Part shown: piece after piece, positions 1 through 8,428 of the stretch
Layout: the number at the start of each line of letters is the position of its first letter
Position numbering within the stretch: position 1 is the first letter of the stretch
Source: an uncultured Dorea sp.
Lineage (GTDB): Bacteria > Bacillota > Clostridia > Lachnospirales > Lachnospiraceae
Assembly (NCBI GenBank): GCA_947063855.1
Contig: CAMSTW010000017.1
Coordinates: forward strand, 1-47,315
DNA length: 47,315 nucleotides
Reading direction: 5' to 3'
Program-made: the position numbers and the translations under genes
Notes under the pieces: generated by a model
Seen by the model: the letters and a program-made list of their open reading frames with translations, nothing else
Told to the model about the DNA's origin: nothing
Databases searched by the model: none

Positions 1-851
1 ACCAGATTGACCGCCATAACGATAAGCAGAAGGATCAGGCCTACGGCACAGGCATAACCCATCGCGCGCTTCTCAATCCCCTGCCGGTACAGGTATCCTA
101 CGATGGTAAGGCCAATATTCTGCGGAGAGTTATTTCCTTTCCATAACATGTAGCTCTCGGTGAACATGGACAGACCCGCATAGATACTGATGGTCAGTAC
201 ATATACCGTCGTCGGCTTTACAAGCGGGAAGGATATCTTCACAAACTGCTGCCACTTACTCGCCCCGTCGATGGAGGCCGCTTCATAGATATCCGTGGAG
301 ATACTCTGCAGTCCCGCCAGGAAATACAGGATATTCACTCCCGTCCACCTCCAACATGCCAGAAGTAGCAATGCAAAATAACTGGTCCACTCGCCTTTGA
401 GCCACTTGATCGGCGACATGCCGAAGGCTGCGATTATCTGATTCGCCAGAGACGTCTCCATCTCGCCGAACATCAGCCGGAAGATCGTACCTGCCACAAC
501 GACTGACGTAAGCGCCGGTACAAAATAGATGGATTTGAACAATCCCGGCTTCTTCATCAGCTTACTGTTAAGCAATGTCGCAAACAGCATAGGAAACGGT
601 ATCAGCAGCACAAGTGTTCCAACCATATACTTTGCGCTGTTATATACCGCCTTTAAAAATATCTTATCTGATAACAATCTCTGATAATTCCCCAGTCCGA
701 CCCATTCATCCTTCAAAACATCCTGGAAGCTTAACAATACGCCGTTTCCAATGGGAAACAGCCAGAAGATCACTACTGTCAACGCAAACGGAAGAACGAA
801 TACATAAGGGGCCAACTTCTGTGAATAGAATAATTTCTTCATACACTTCAT
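1..851 (-). CDS. Sugar ABC transporter permease, MalF/AraP type (C-terminus cut by window edge)
   Basis: Inner-membrane subunit of a carbohydrate ABC importer. Reading the minus strand from an ATG at 851 gives a frame open to the window edge (283 codons). It has an N-terminal transmembrane segment (KLAPYVFVLPFALTVVIFWL), several further hydrophobic helices and the EAA loop that contacts the ATPase (YEAASIDGASKWQQF). The C-terminus lies off the window. The start at 851 has GGAAAG just upstream; an in-frame ATG three codons later is an alternative. It follows the binding-protein gene in the same direction with a stem-loop between them, so it is the second transport gene of the GH127 operon. A MalG-type partner probably follows outside the window. 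By family it resembles AraP, which imports arabino-oligosaccharides; substrate is inferred from the neighbouring GH127 and GH43 enzymes. Confidence 0.9.
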   Translation of the reverse strand, partial: MKCMKKLFYSQKLAPYVFVLPFALTVVIFWLFPIGNGVLLSFQDVLKDEWVGLGNYQRLLSDKIFLKAVYNSAKYMVGTLVLLIPFPMLFATLLNSKLMKKPGLFKSIYFVPALTSVVVAGTIFRLMFGEMETSLANQIIAAFGMSPIKWLKGEWTSYFALLLLACWRWTGVNILYFLAGLQSISTDIYEAASIDGASKWQQFVKISFPLVKPTTVYVLTISIYAGLSMFTESYMLWKGNNSPQNIGLTIVGYLYRQGIEKRAMGYACAVGLILLLIVMAVNL

Positions 852-869
852 CTCTTTCCTGAAACAAAC

Positions 870-916
870 GCCATTCACTGCAGCTTAAGAACTGTTGGTT
901 CCCTGCAGCAAATGGC
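870..916 (-). other. Stem-loop between binding-protein and permease genes
   Basis: Arms 870-883 and 903-916 pair at 12 of 14 positions around a 19-nt loop, on the transcript between the binding-protein stop and the permease start. There is no T tract, so it is more likely an mRNA-stabilising or attenuating hairpin that leaves more binding protein than permease. A 12-bp perfect palindrome (TCATTGCAATGA, 921-932) lies beside it. Confidence 0.55.
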
Positions 917-984
917 TCACTCATTGCAATGAAACGGAGGCTTTGCAATACTATACCCGACTCATATTACGCCGCGGCTTAGGA

Positions 985-2352
985 TTACTCGCCGAACTCG
1001 TTCTTCAACGTCTCCTGTGACTCCTCAAGCGCTTCCTTTACATCCATTCCATTTTCATAGATGTTATTAAGCGTTACGTTACAGAACTCATTGTTGATGG
1101 ACGGGAACTTCTCGCTTGTCAGTGACTCAAGCGCCATGATACCATCCTGGATCTCCAGCAATGTATCAAACGGATAAGTATTGAAGAATTTTACAAACTG
1201 GTTATCCGGATTCTGTGTCAGCTCTGTATCTGTCCATACCGCCGTGTTAACCGGGTCAAATCCTAATACGTTCCACACTTCCTCGTTCGCGCCCTCAGAC
1301 AGCTTGATATACGCAAATACTTCCGCCGCAAGATCCGCATTTTCGCTGTCGGCAACTACTGCCGTACCGGTTCCGCCGCCACCGATCGACTTCACTTCGT
1401 CGCCTTCGTTCCATACCGGCGTCGGTGCGATCGCTACTTTGCCGGAAAGATCCGTCATATAGTTCGTGAATCTGGACGTCTGCCAGAAAGGCATGATCTG
1501 TACTGCATAATCTCCGTTATTATAGGAAGGATATGCTTCCTCATTGTCCGGCTGTCCACCCGGTACTGTCTCGAACGCGCCTGTCTCCTGCATGCCCTTG
1601 ATGTACTCAAGAACCTCTACCATCTTGTCGTTGGTGATGTCGATATTGCCGTCGGCATCCAGATAATCTCCATCCTTCTGTCTTAACATCAGGTTGATCA
1701 TCCACTGTGCCGTCGTCTCCACACATGCGAAATACTTGCCGGTCTTTTCATGGTACTTCACGCCCGCTTCTTTGAAATCATCCCATGTCTTGATCGTCGT
1801 ATAATCCACATCTCCAGCCTCCAGAGCCTCTGTGTTATAGAAGGCAACCATCGCGCCTACGTGTGTCGGGAATCCATAGTAAGCGCCGTCTTTTCCATAG
1901 ATCTCCAGTCTGGATTCGATGATGTTGTCCAGATACGGCTCAATCTCCGGCTTCAGATCTCTAAGGCCAATCTCTCCCGTCATGAACGCCGGGAACTTAC
2001 CAAGCTCGATATCTACAACATCCGGAGCGCCTTCGCCGGATTCCAGCGCAAGTGACAGCTTGTTGTGCATGTCGTCATAAGCCATATTGCTTAAGACCAG
2101 TTTTACCTTCTTGTCCGGATTCTCTTCATTCCACTTCTCGGCCATGTCTGTGTAGAACTGCTGATGAAGCTCGATGAATGTCCACACCTCAATCTCTGTG
2201 GCGTCTCCTTCTACCTCCATCTCATTCTTCCCTGCCGATCCGCTTCCGGCGGAATCATCCGATCCGCCGCCCTCGCTTCCGGCGCTGCAGCCAAGCAGCA
2301 TAGACGCCGTCATTGCAACACATAATAATGCCGCTACCAGTTTCTTTTTCAT
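985..2352 (-). CDS. Extracellular sugar-binding lipoprotein of ABC importer
   Basis: Substrate-binding protein (family 1, MalE/AraN-like), 455 aa, tethered outside the membrane. It has a type II signal peptide with a lipobox ending LLGC (Cys22), then a Gly/Ser/Asp-rich linker to about residue 50 and a typical bilobal binding fold (EIEVWTF... start of lobe I; IYGKDGAYYGFPTHVGA; PFWQTSRF). The RBS is excellent (AAAAAAGGAGG, eight bases before the ATG). It sits between GH127 and the permease in one minus-strand operon, with 82 bases after the GH127 stop, including a small CAGGGA/TCCCTG hairpin at 2392-2407. By context it probably captures beta-arabinofuranosyl oligosaccharides; the sequence alone does not prove the ligand. 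Confidence 0.93.
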   Translation of the reverse strand: MKKKLVAALLCVAMTASMLLGCSAGSEGGGSDDSAGSGSAGKNEMEVEGDATEIEVWTFIELHQQFYTDMAEKWNEENPDKKVKLVLSNMAYDDMHNKLSLALESGEGAPDVVDIELGKFPAFMTGEIGLRDLKPEIEPYLDNIIESRLEIYGKDGAYYGFPTHVGAMVAFYNTEALEAGDVDYTTIKTWDDFKEAGVKYHEKTGKYFACVETTAQWMINLMLRQKDGDYLDADGNIDITNDKMVEVLEYIKGMQETGAFETVPGGQPDNEEAYPSYNNGDYAVQIMPFWQTSRFTNYMTDLSGKVAIAPTPVWNEGDEVKSIGGGGTGTAVVADSENADLAAEVFAYIKLSEGANEEVWNVLGFDPVNTAVWTDTELTQNPDNQFVKFFNTYPFDTLLEIQDGIMALESLTSEKFPSINNEFCNVTLNNIYENGMDVKEALEESQETLKNEFGE

Positions 2353-2434
2353 GTTGTGTCCTCCTTTTTTCTTTGAACTTTTTTATTCTTTCAGGGAGAT
2401 ATCCCTGCAAGACTCTCTTAGAATGTCCGCCGGT

Positions 2435-4450
2435 TCATACCGGAAACAACTCTTTCATCCAGACCAGCATCTCTCCCGGTCCCCTGTTATTCCAGCAATG
2501 ATACGGTACTGCCTTAAGCCTGGTATCCTCAAAGGCCGCCCTGCGCTCCGCATACAGCGCACCGTCCTCCCAGGCGTCTTCTGTCAGCCTCTTGCCCTTA
2601 AAAGATATGGTCGTGACGCCGCCAAGCAGTTCTTCCTCGTACTGTTCTTCCAGTTCCTGGCCCGCACTTACGAATATAGCCGGAAGATTCCCGCCGTTAT
2701 CCGTCTCTTCCAGACAGTACACCAGAGGGCCCTTCATAAGAGCCAGTTTTCCGGCGTCCTCTCTAACCTTTGGATTCGCTCTTACGAATCTTGGCGGTAC
2801 ATGGAAATCTATTTCTATCTCGGTCTCTGCCTTCCGGATTCCTTCTATATAAAGATACCCCTTAACCAATCCCGGAGCATTTCCGGCAGTCCGTGCTTCC
2901 TCTGGTTCTGCCGTATCACCTGCAGTCTCGCCATCCAGCCGCACCGAATACTCTCTTACATAATCCGGGATCCGAAGCGCCAGCCCGCAGGCTTCGGCTC
3001 CTTCCCTTCTGGTCATCCTGATCTTAACACGCCCCGTATTCGTAAGATCACTCTCCATCTCAACCTCCGTCTCATCCCCCGCCAGCTCAAACGACATGCT
3101 GCTGGAGATATACAGATTCACATACAGGGTATCTTCATCCGCAAAGTACATGTACTGTCCCATAGACGCCAGCGTCCTCGCAATATTCGGCGGACAGCAC
3201 GCTACGCCGAACCAGGTCTGCCGCACCGGCTTTATATGCTCCTTGGATGTCCGCTCCATACAGTTGTCCGGCCACACTTCCAGCGGATTCACATAGAAGA
3301 AGCTCTTCCCGTCCATGGCAATCCCGGATAAAACCGTGTTATAAAGCGCACGCTCCACTACATCCATATACGATGCATCCTTTGTAATCTGAGCCATCCT
3401 TCTTCCGAAAAGAGCAAGCCCGATAGAAGCGCAGGTCTCTGAATAATTACAATTATTGGGAAGATCATAATCCGTCGTAAACCTCTCAAGTATTCCGGAG
3501 GATCCGATGCCCCCGGTTATATACATCCGCCGCCTTACCATGTCTTCCCAGAGCGTCCCGCATGCACGCAAAAGCCCCCTATCCTGGTTAAGCTGCGCCA
3601 GATCAGCCATGGCACAATACATATATACCGCCCGGACCGCATGACCCTCCGCCGTCGTCTGCTCTCTCACCGGAAGATGGGACTGGGAATACTTCGTATC
3701 GTAACCGGCAAATTCCGGAAAGATCTGTCTGTAAGTATCCTTCTTCTCTTCTTCGAGGAAATAATTCTCTCCTGTCCCTCTCTGGTCTATAAAATATTTT
3801 GCAAGCTCTGCATATCTCTTCTTCCCCGTCGCACGGTACAGACGAATCAGCGCCAGTTCTATCTCCTGATGCCCGGGATATCCGTGACACTGTCCGTCCT
3901 CCGGCCCGAAAATCTGACAGATCAGGTCTGCAAAGCGCTCCACGATGTGCAAAAACTCCGTCTTCCCGGTCGCTTCGTAATAAGCGACCGCAGCCTCGAT
4001 CATATGTCCCGCCGTATACAGCTCGTGGCCTTCCTTCAGGTTCGTCCACCGAAGCCCGGGCGCCTTGATTGTAAAATATGTATTCAGGTAACCGTCTTCA
4101 CACTGCGCCCGGCCAATCAACTTAATCGTTTTATCTGCAAGGCGCTCTAAATCCTTGTCCGGCGAAATCTCCAGTACATACGCTACAGCTTCCAGCCACT
4201 TCGCCGCATCTGTGTCCTGGAACACTGCTCCTTCAAAGTCCCCGTCGGCCTCACCCGCCGCAATCCTGTAATTCTGGATGCAGTGGCTCATCTCTGCCCC
4301 TTCAATCCGGTCATTCAGAATCTCCCACTGGTATGGAATCAGGACATCCTTCACCAGCCGGATATACCGGTTCCAGAACCTGTCGTGTATCCTGATCTGC
4401 CGCAGGGGGATTGTTTTTAAAGAATCTTTTTCTAATTTTATCTCTTTCAT
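2435..4450 (-). CDS. GH127 beta-L-arabinofuranosidase (DUF1680)
   Basis: Glycoside hydrolase of family 127, 671 aa, the usual length. Characterised members remove terminal beta-L-arabinofuranose from arabino-oligosaccharides such as those of plant hydroxyproline-rich glycoproteins. There is no signal peptide, so it acts on imported substrate in the cytoplasm. The zinc site and nucleophile of the family are visible: Glu338 and Cys340 in NYSETCAS, and the Cys418-Cys419 pair in GVACCPPN, matching Glu338/Cys340/Cys417/Cys418 of Bifidobacterium HypBA1. It is first in the operon with the binding protein and permease, downstream of a LacI-type regulator and two operator-like sites. The start at 4450 has an AGGAT-type RBS about 12 bases upstream. 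Family assignment is firm; the linkage actually cleaved is inferred. Confidence 0.93.
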   Translation of the reverse strand: MKEIKLEKDSLKTIPLRQIRIHDRFWNRYIRLVKDVLIPYQWEILNDRIEGAEMSHCIQNYRIAAGEADGDFEGAVFQDTDAAKWLEAVAYVLEISPDKDLERLADKTIKLIGRAQCEDGYLNTYFTIKAPGLRWTNLKEGHELYTAGHMIEAAVAYYEATGKTEFLHIVERFADLICQIFGPEDGQCHGYPGHQEIELALIRLYRATGKKRYAELAKYFIDQRGTGENYFLEEEKKDTYRQIFPEFAGYDTKYSQSHLPVREQTTAEGHAVRAVYMYCAMADLAQLNQDRGLLRACGTLWEDMVRRRMYITGGIGSSGILERFTTDYDLPNNCNYSETCASIGLALFGRRMAQITKDASYMDVVERALYNTVLSGIAMDGKSFFYVNPLEVWPDNCMERTSKEHIKPVRQTWFGVACCPPNIARTLASMGQYMYFADEDTLYVNLYISSSMSFELAGDETEVEMESDLTNTGRVKIRMTRREGAEACGLALRIPDYVREYSVRLDGETAGDTAEPEEARTAGNAPGLVKGYLYIEGIRKAETEIEIDFHVPPRFVRANPKVREDAGKLALMKGPLVYCLEETDNGGNLPAIFVSAGQELEEQYEEELLGGVTTISFKGKRLTEDAWEDGALYAERRAAFEDTRLKAVPYHCWNNRGPGEMLVWMKELFPV

Positions 4451-4475
4451 ATCTTCATATCCTGTTACAAAGTTA

Positions 4476-4487
4476 TTAATCGTTTAA
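4476..4487. promoter_or_regulatory. LacI-type operator candidate O1 (TTAATCGTTTAA)
   Basis: Near-palindrome with the central CG typical of LacI-family operators, 26 bases before the GH127 start. An identical 12-mer occurs at 4639-4650. The rest of the 4451-4792 gap is AT-rich and holds the GH127 promoter but no gene. Confidence 0.6.
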
Positions 4488-4602
4488 CTCGATTTGCGCT
4501 CTTTTTCCTGGTTTTTCTTAAATAAATGTATTTCCTTTCCATATTTATTTCTTTTTCTTTTCCATTTTCCATATTATATTGCTTTATCTTGTTGCTAATT
4601 CA

Positions 4603-4631
4603 GTTATACCACTTCATCTGCACAATTGCAA
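4603..4631 (-). promoter_or_regulatory. Sigma-A-like promoter of the GH127 operon
   Basis: On the minus strand, TTGCAA (4626-4631), a 17-base spacer and TATAAC (4603-4608). Predicted start is near 4596, leaving a leader of about 145 bases that contains operator O1. Confidence 0.55.
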
Positions 4632-4638
4632 GTAGAAA

Positions 4639-4670
4639 TTAATCGTTTAATATTGTGCATCTTGCACAAT
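4639..4670. promoter_or_regulatory. Second LacI-type operator (O2) with adjacent perfect palindrome
   Basis: TTAATCGTTTAA at 4639-4650 repeats O1 exactly and abuts the -35 box. Directly beside it, ATTGTGCA-tct-TGCACAAT (4652-4670) is a perfect 8-bp inverted repeat, a second possible regulator site. O1 and O2 are 163 bp apart, which would suit repression by looping. Confidence 0.6.
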
Positions 4671-4792
4671 AAGCGCATAAAATAAGCGTTTCAACACCTT
4701 TTCATGGCATCAAAACGCTCAAATTTTTTTATTTTCATTCTCTTTTTCCTTCTTTAAGGGTATCTTTTGCCTCCGTTTTCGTCAATTTTATG

Positions 4793-5833
4793 TCAGACCT
4801 GCCGGCCTATGTTCTTCACAGACCTGCGGATCAGCGGATAGCAGCTCACCCGGTGGATCGGGCTGATATTCCTGCCGTCCTCCAGCATCTTCAGCATCAC
4901 TTCGCTCGCCTCATACCCGATATCATGCAGAGGCAGCATTATGGTTGACAACGGAGGCTTATAATACCCCGACAGTTCCCGGTTATCATAGCCCGCCACC
5001 GAGATATCCTCGCCCGGCACAAGCTTTAACTCCTCCAGCCGGTCGTAGACGCCCCCCGCCATCAGGTCGTTCATACAGAAGATTGCCGTCACACCCTGTC
5101 CAAGAAGCCGGTCCGTACAGTGGTAACCGCTGATTCTGGTCCAGTCCCCGGTACAGACTACCGATGGATTATATAAGATCCCGTTCTCATACAGCGCCCT
5201 CTGATATCCCACAAGCCGCTCCTGCGCATGGGCGCTGTCGCTCTTGCCGGTTATGACGCCGATCCTCTGATGCCCCTGGTCAATGATGTGCTTTGTGATC
5301 TGGTATGCGCCGTCTTCATCATTTACCACCACAGACGGAATCTTGCCGCTGTCCGTATACCCATACGCCATCACCGCCGGAATCGGGAGATCCTCCGGAA
5401 TACACCGGATTGTCCGCTCATGTGCCGCCACATAGATAATCCCTTCCACCTGCTTGGCGATTAATTTCCATATCTCATCTTGCACCAGTCCATAGTAATC
5501 ATCCCTGTGATAATACGCATCGTCATACTTCTTGAATAATCTCAGATTAATCAGCAGAATCTGGTATTTCTTCTCTTCACAATGCTCCGTGATCCCGTCT
5601 ACAATATCCGGGATACTGAATATCGTCATGTCCTCCACAATAACTCCGATGCTCCTGGAGTTCTTCGTCTTCAGATTCCGCGCCACCGTATTCGGCGTAT
5701 AATTCAGCTCCTTGATCTTCTTCATCACCATCTTGCGCGTCTCGTCGCTTGCCCCCGGCTTATGGTTCAGTATGTTCGATACAGTCGCCACCGATACGTT
5801 GCACGCCCTGGCAATCTCCTTTATCGTAGCCAT
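4793..5833 (-). CDS. LacI-family transcriptional regulator
   Basis: DNA-binding sugar-responsive repressor, 346 aa. The N-terminus is a classic LacI helix-turn-helix plus hinge (ATIKEIARACNVSVATVSNIL, then LNYTPNTVARNLKTKNSRSIGV), followed by a periplasmic-binding-protein-like effector domain ending in the usual (S)TIMLPLHDIGYEA segment. The RBS GAGGGGAG lies close to the ATG. It sits between the GH127 importer operon (same strand, downstream) and the divergent GH43 gene, so it most likely controls both. Its effector is presumably an arabinose-containing sugar (inference). Its own promoter (TTGACA at 5905-5910, TAAGAT at 5881-5886) overlaps the GH43 promoter. Confidence 0.92.
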   Translation of the reverse strand: MATIKEIARACNVSVATVSNILNHKPGASDETRKMVMKKIKELNYTPNTVARNLKTKNSRSIGVIVEDMTIFSIPDIVDGITEHCEEKKYQILLINLRLFKKYDDAYYHRDDYYGLVQDEIWKLIAKQVEGIIYVAAHERTIRCIPEDLPIPAVMAYGYTDSGKIPSVVVNDEDGAYQITKHIIDQGHQRIGVITGKSDSAHAQERLVGYQRALYENGILYNPSVVCTGDWTRISGYHCTDRLLGQGVTAIFCMNDLMAGGVYDRLEELKLVPGEDISVAGYDNRELSGYYKPPLSTIMLPLHDIGYEASEVMLKMLEDGRNISPIHRVSCYPLIRRSVKNIGRQV

Positions 5834-5880
5834 ATAGCTCCCCTCTCTTCGATATTTTCCATCCGACCATCAATATTATA

Positions 5881-5939
5881 ATCTTAAGATATTTCTTTCC
5901 TACTTGTCAATATTCTCATTCTATGTTACGATAATATCG
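5881..5939. promoter_or_regulatory. Back-to-back promoters for lacI-type gene and GH43 with shared -35 region
   Basis: Plus strand: TTGTCA 5904-5909, 17-base spacer, TACGAT 5927-5932. Minus strand: TTGACA 5905-5910, 18-base spacer, TAAGAT 5881-5886. The two -35 hexamers overlap by five bases. An 11-bp palindrome CGATAATATCG (5929-5939) overlaps the GH43 -10 and could be an operator. Confidence 0.5.
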
Positions 5940-5984
5940 CTCAATTTTCCAGAAATTTCTTAATATAGATGTCAGGGAACAACT

Positions 5985-7469
5985 ATGGAATCATTACAGA
6001 TGCTTAAGCTTTCAGAGGCAGACTGCCTGACCAGGCGGGAGACTGCCTTCATCCGCTCCCACACGGTAACGTGGGAATCCCCCGCCAGGAATCAATATTA
6101 TCTTGAATACAGCTATAACCGCCATGACTGGTTCGCGCTGAACGGGGGCAATGCGATCCTCCTTCCCCAGGACGTGCTGCCGCTTACATCCGAACTGCAG
6201 GAACACGATCCGCACGGCTGTGCGGTATCTTCGGACACCCTTCTTACACTCCAGGAAAGATACGGCGCTCCGGAACCGGTCTTCTTGTCCGCGGTCGAAG
6301 ATGTCCGTATCTCTGCCCCGGACGCCCCTCTTCCACAGAGGATCACGGTTTTCTATACCAACGGGATGTGGGAGACGCGGCCGGTCACATGGGACGGACA
6401 AAAGGGACAGATCCAGGAACCTGCTTACGCTTCGCCGCTCATCAGCCACCGGGCCGATCCATACATCTGTCGTCACGCCAACGGGAAATATTACTTCATC
6501 GCTTCCCACACCGACGCAGGCCACAATCTGGACGGAAGGTATCAGTATCTGTATCTGATCCTCCGGTGCGCAGATACGCTCGAAGACCTGACGGACAATT
6601 CCGGCAGATATACGGAGAAGATCATCTATGAACGAGGACCCGTCAACGGCGGCACCATGAGTCCCCATCTGTGGGCCCCGGAACTCCACTATATCCACGG
6701 GGGATGGTACGTCTATTATACTACAACGATCTCAGACGAATCCTCCTGGCGCATCCGCCCGCACTGCCTTGCATGTGACGGGGACGATCCTATGCTGGAT
6801 TCCTGGACAGAGAAAGGGCCTGTCCGCACCACGGTGGACGGCGATATCGCATTCACCGATTTCTCACTGGATCACACATATCTTAACCACAACGGAAGAG
6901 ATTACCTTCTGTGGGCGCAGAAGACCAACAACATCTCCGATATCTTCATCGCCGGGTTGTCTGATCCGTGGACCATCTGCACCCCGGCCGTACGTCTGAC
7001 GCATCCGGAATACAACTGGGAACTGCACGGTTTCCCGGTCAACGAAGGGCCTGCCGTTATCAGGCATGGCTCCAGGGTCTTCCTGACCTTCTCCGCCAGC
7101 GGAACCGACGCATTATACTGCCTGGGCCTTCTGTATGCCGATGAAGACGCCGACCTGCTTGACGCGGCTTCATGGACCAAATGTCCCTATCCCGTATTCC
7201 AGAGCAGTCCTGTCACCGGATATTATGGCCCCGGCCACAACAGCTTCACGAAGTCGACGGACGGCAGCGAGGATCTGATCATATACCACGGGCGACAGGA
7301 AGAGCGGTATCTGGGCGAAGGCGATTACCAGCCCCTTTATGACGCCGGACGGCACGCCTATGTGGGCAAGGTATTCTGGGGCAGCGACGGGATGCCATCC
7401 TTCTCCGTGCCGGGAGCGTCCATTGCGGCACGCCGGGAAGACCTGCTTGTTCATGCCCGGATCGAATAA
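5985..7469 (+). CDS. GH43 family glycosidase with N-terminal Ig-like domain
   Basis: Cytoplasmic five-bladed propeller glycosidase, 494 aa, no signal peptide. Residues about 1-150 form an accessory region; RITVFYTNGMWETRPVTWDG (119-138) resembles a bacterial Ig-like (Big_4) motif. The GH43 core starts near 150: general base Asp158 in RADPYI, Asp296 as probable pKa modulator (FSLDHTYL), general acid Glu354 in NEGPAV, and the conserved GPGHNSF. GH43 enzymes act on alpha-L-arabinofuranosides or beta-xylosides. Here it is transcribed away from the LacI-type gene and complements GH127 by attacking another arabinosyl linkage (inference). The RBS (CAGGGA) is modest. A hairpin follows the stop. Confidence 0.88.
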   Translation: MESLQMLKLSEADCLTRRETAFIRSHTVTWESPARNQYYLEYSYNRHDWFALNGGNAILLPQDVLPLTSELQEHDPHGCAVSSDTLLTLQERYGAPEPVFLSAVEDVRISAPDAPLPQRITVFYTNGMWETRPVTWDGQKGQIQEPAYASPLISHRADPYICRHANGKYYFIASHTDAGHNLDGRYQYLYLILRCADTLEDLTDNSGRYTEKIIYERGPVNGGTMSPHLWAPELHYIHGGWYVYYTTTISDESSWRIRPHCLACDGDDPMLDSWTEKGPVRTTVDGDIAFTDFSLDHTYLNHNGRDYLLWAQKTNNISDIFIAGLSDPWTICTPAVRLTHPEYNWELHGFPVNEGPAVIRHGSRVFLTFSASGTDALYCLGLLYADEDADLLDAASWTKCPYPVFQSSPVTGYYGPGHNSFTKSTDGSEDLIIYHGRQEERYLGEGDYQPLYDAGRHAYVGKVFWGSDGMPSFSVPGASIAARREDLLVHARIE

Positions 7470-7480
7470 AGCGTGACAAA

Positions 7481-7519
7481 ATAACAGAGAGCGGTGACAG
7501 GAGCCGCTCTCCTTGTTAT
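7481..7519 (+). terminator. Terminator-like hairpin after GH43
   Basis: GAGAGCGG (7487-7494) pairs with CCGCTCTC (7504-7511), extended by ATAACA/TGTTAT with a two-base bulge. T-rich sequence follows but there is no continuous T tract. Confidence 0.55.
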
Positions 7520-7614
7520 CTCCTTGTTTCTTTGTATTATTTCTCTCTTGCTTTCCATGTGCTATTCTCTAATCCTTCTTCCGCTATTTGTCAATCTTAT
7601 TATATAACTCCATA

Positions 7615-7758
7615 TCACTCTTTCGGGTTACTTTTTTGATTCTCAATCAACCTTTGCACCTTTTCTTTTGCCTCATCCAAATCCTTACATCCATCTAATA
7701 TCATATCAACCATCTCTAAAATTGTTTTAAACTGTTTATCTGTCATATAATCTTCCAT
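7615..7758 (-). CDS. 47-aa small acidic/helical protein, function unknown
   Basis: A short frame starting MEDYMTDKQFKTILEMVD. It is supported by an exact AAGGAGA ribosome binding site five bases before the ATG, in the middle of an otherwise empty 550-base gap (7470-8022). Predicted composition is almost wholly helical, with a hydrophobic face (ILEMVDMIL) and a charged second half (DLDEAKEKVQRLIENQKSNPKE). There are no membrane spans and no recognised domain. Its codon use is more AT-rich than the flanking genes. A similar-sized helical protein lies at 36904-37038. I cannot assign a role; it may be a small regulator or a remnant of an accessory module. Confidence 0.65.
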   Translation of the reverse strand: MEDYMTDKQFKTILEMVDMILDGCKDLDEAKEKVQRLIENQKSNPKE

Positions 7759-7913
7759 ACCGTCTCCTTTCTCCGCCTGCCCAGATATTTGCCAAACTTC
7801 AAGGCTACTTATATTTTATCATCAGTCTTGCTATATATCAATTTATTCTATATTTTATTTTTACCATTTCAAAAAAATCCATCCATCCCACAATTAAGGT
7901 TACAAGTTCAAAA

Positions 7914-7948
7914 GGGTTGTTTAGAAATCTGACATTTCCAAACAACCC
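7914..7948 (-). terminator. Terminator of the nrdD-nrdG-nifX-like operon
   Basis: GGGTTGTTT and AAACAACCC pair over 9 bp, continue through one mismatch into five more pairs (GAAAT/ATTTC), and close on a 5-nt loop. TTTT follows on the minus strand. Confidence 0.65.
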
Positions 7949-8022
7949 GCTCCTAAAAATTATAGATTTAAACTTTCTGTGCACCAGAAATGGATTAGCA
8001 ACCGGCACAGACGGGAATGATT

Positions 8023-8400
8023 CTACCCGCAATGATGACCGCATCCGCCCTCACCGTGTCCATGCTCGTGATGGCTGCACACCGTATCCGGATCATAGTC
8101 AAGCTTACCGGCAAGATAGGCCTCTACCTGCGCATCCGCATCTCCCTGTGCGCCCGGGAACAGGGAAATCCCCGCTTCTGCCAGCGCACCTCGCGCACCG
8201 CCGCCGATGCCGCCGCAGATCAATACATCCACATTGCCCTGCTTAAGCAGTCCTGCAAGCGCGCCGTGGCCCTGCCCGTCCGTTCCGACCACTTCACTCT
8301 TCACTACCTTCCCGTCTTCCACATCATATACCTTGAACTGCTCAGAATGTCCAAAATGCTGGAACACCTGACCATTCTCATACGTCACTGCAATTCTCAT
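8023..8400 (-). CDS. NifX/NifB-C-terminal-like iron-cofactor-binding protein with Cys/His-rich tail
   Basis: Small dinitrogenase iron-molybdenum cofactor family protein, 125 aa (MRIAVTYENGQVFQHFGHSEQFKVYDV, then VDVLICGGIGGGARGAL). Members bind iron-sulfur or iron-molybdenum clusters; most non-nitrogenase homologues have no assigned function. The C-terminus is an unusual metal-binding tail, CSHHEHGHGEGGCGHHCG. RBS AAGGAGAG precedes the ATG. It is the last gene of the minus-strand nrdD-nrdG cluster, 28 bases after nrdG. No nitrogenase genes are near. A job in metal or cluster supply for the radical enzymes upstream is possible but is inference. Confidence 0.85.
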   Translation of the reverse strand: MRIAVTYENGQVFQHFGHSEQFKVYDVEDGKVVKSEVVGTDGQGHGALAGLLKQGNVDVLICGGIGGGARGALAEAGISLFPGAQGDADAQVEAYLAGKLDYDPDTVCSHHEHGHGEGGCGHHCG

Positions 8401-8428
8401 AATCTCATCTCTCCTTCCTATACTTCTG

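Noticed and set aside
2174..3331. A 385-codon open frame on the plus strand
   Set aside because: Crosses the GH127/binding-protein boundary antisense to both; no domain signal.
4652..4670. Terminator reading of the ATTGTGCA palindrome
   Set aside because: It lies upstream of the promoter, has a 3-nt centre and no T tract; an operator fits better.
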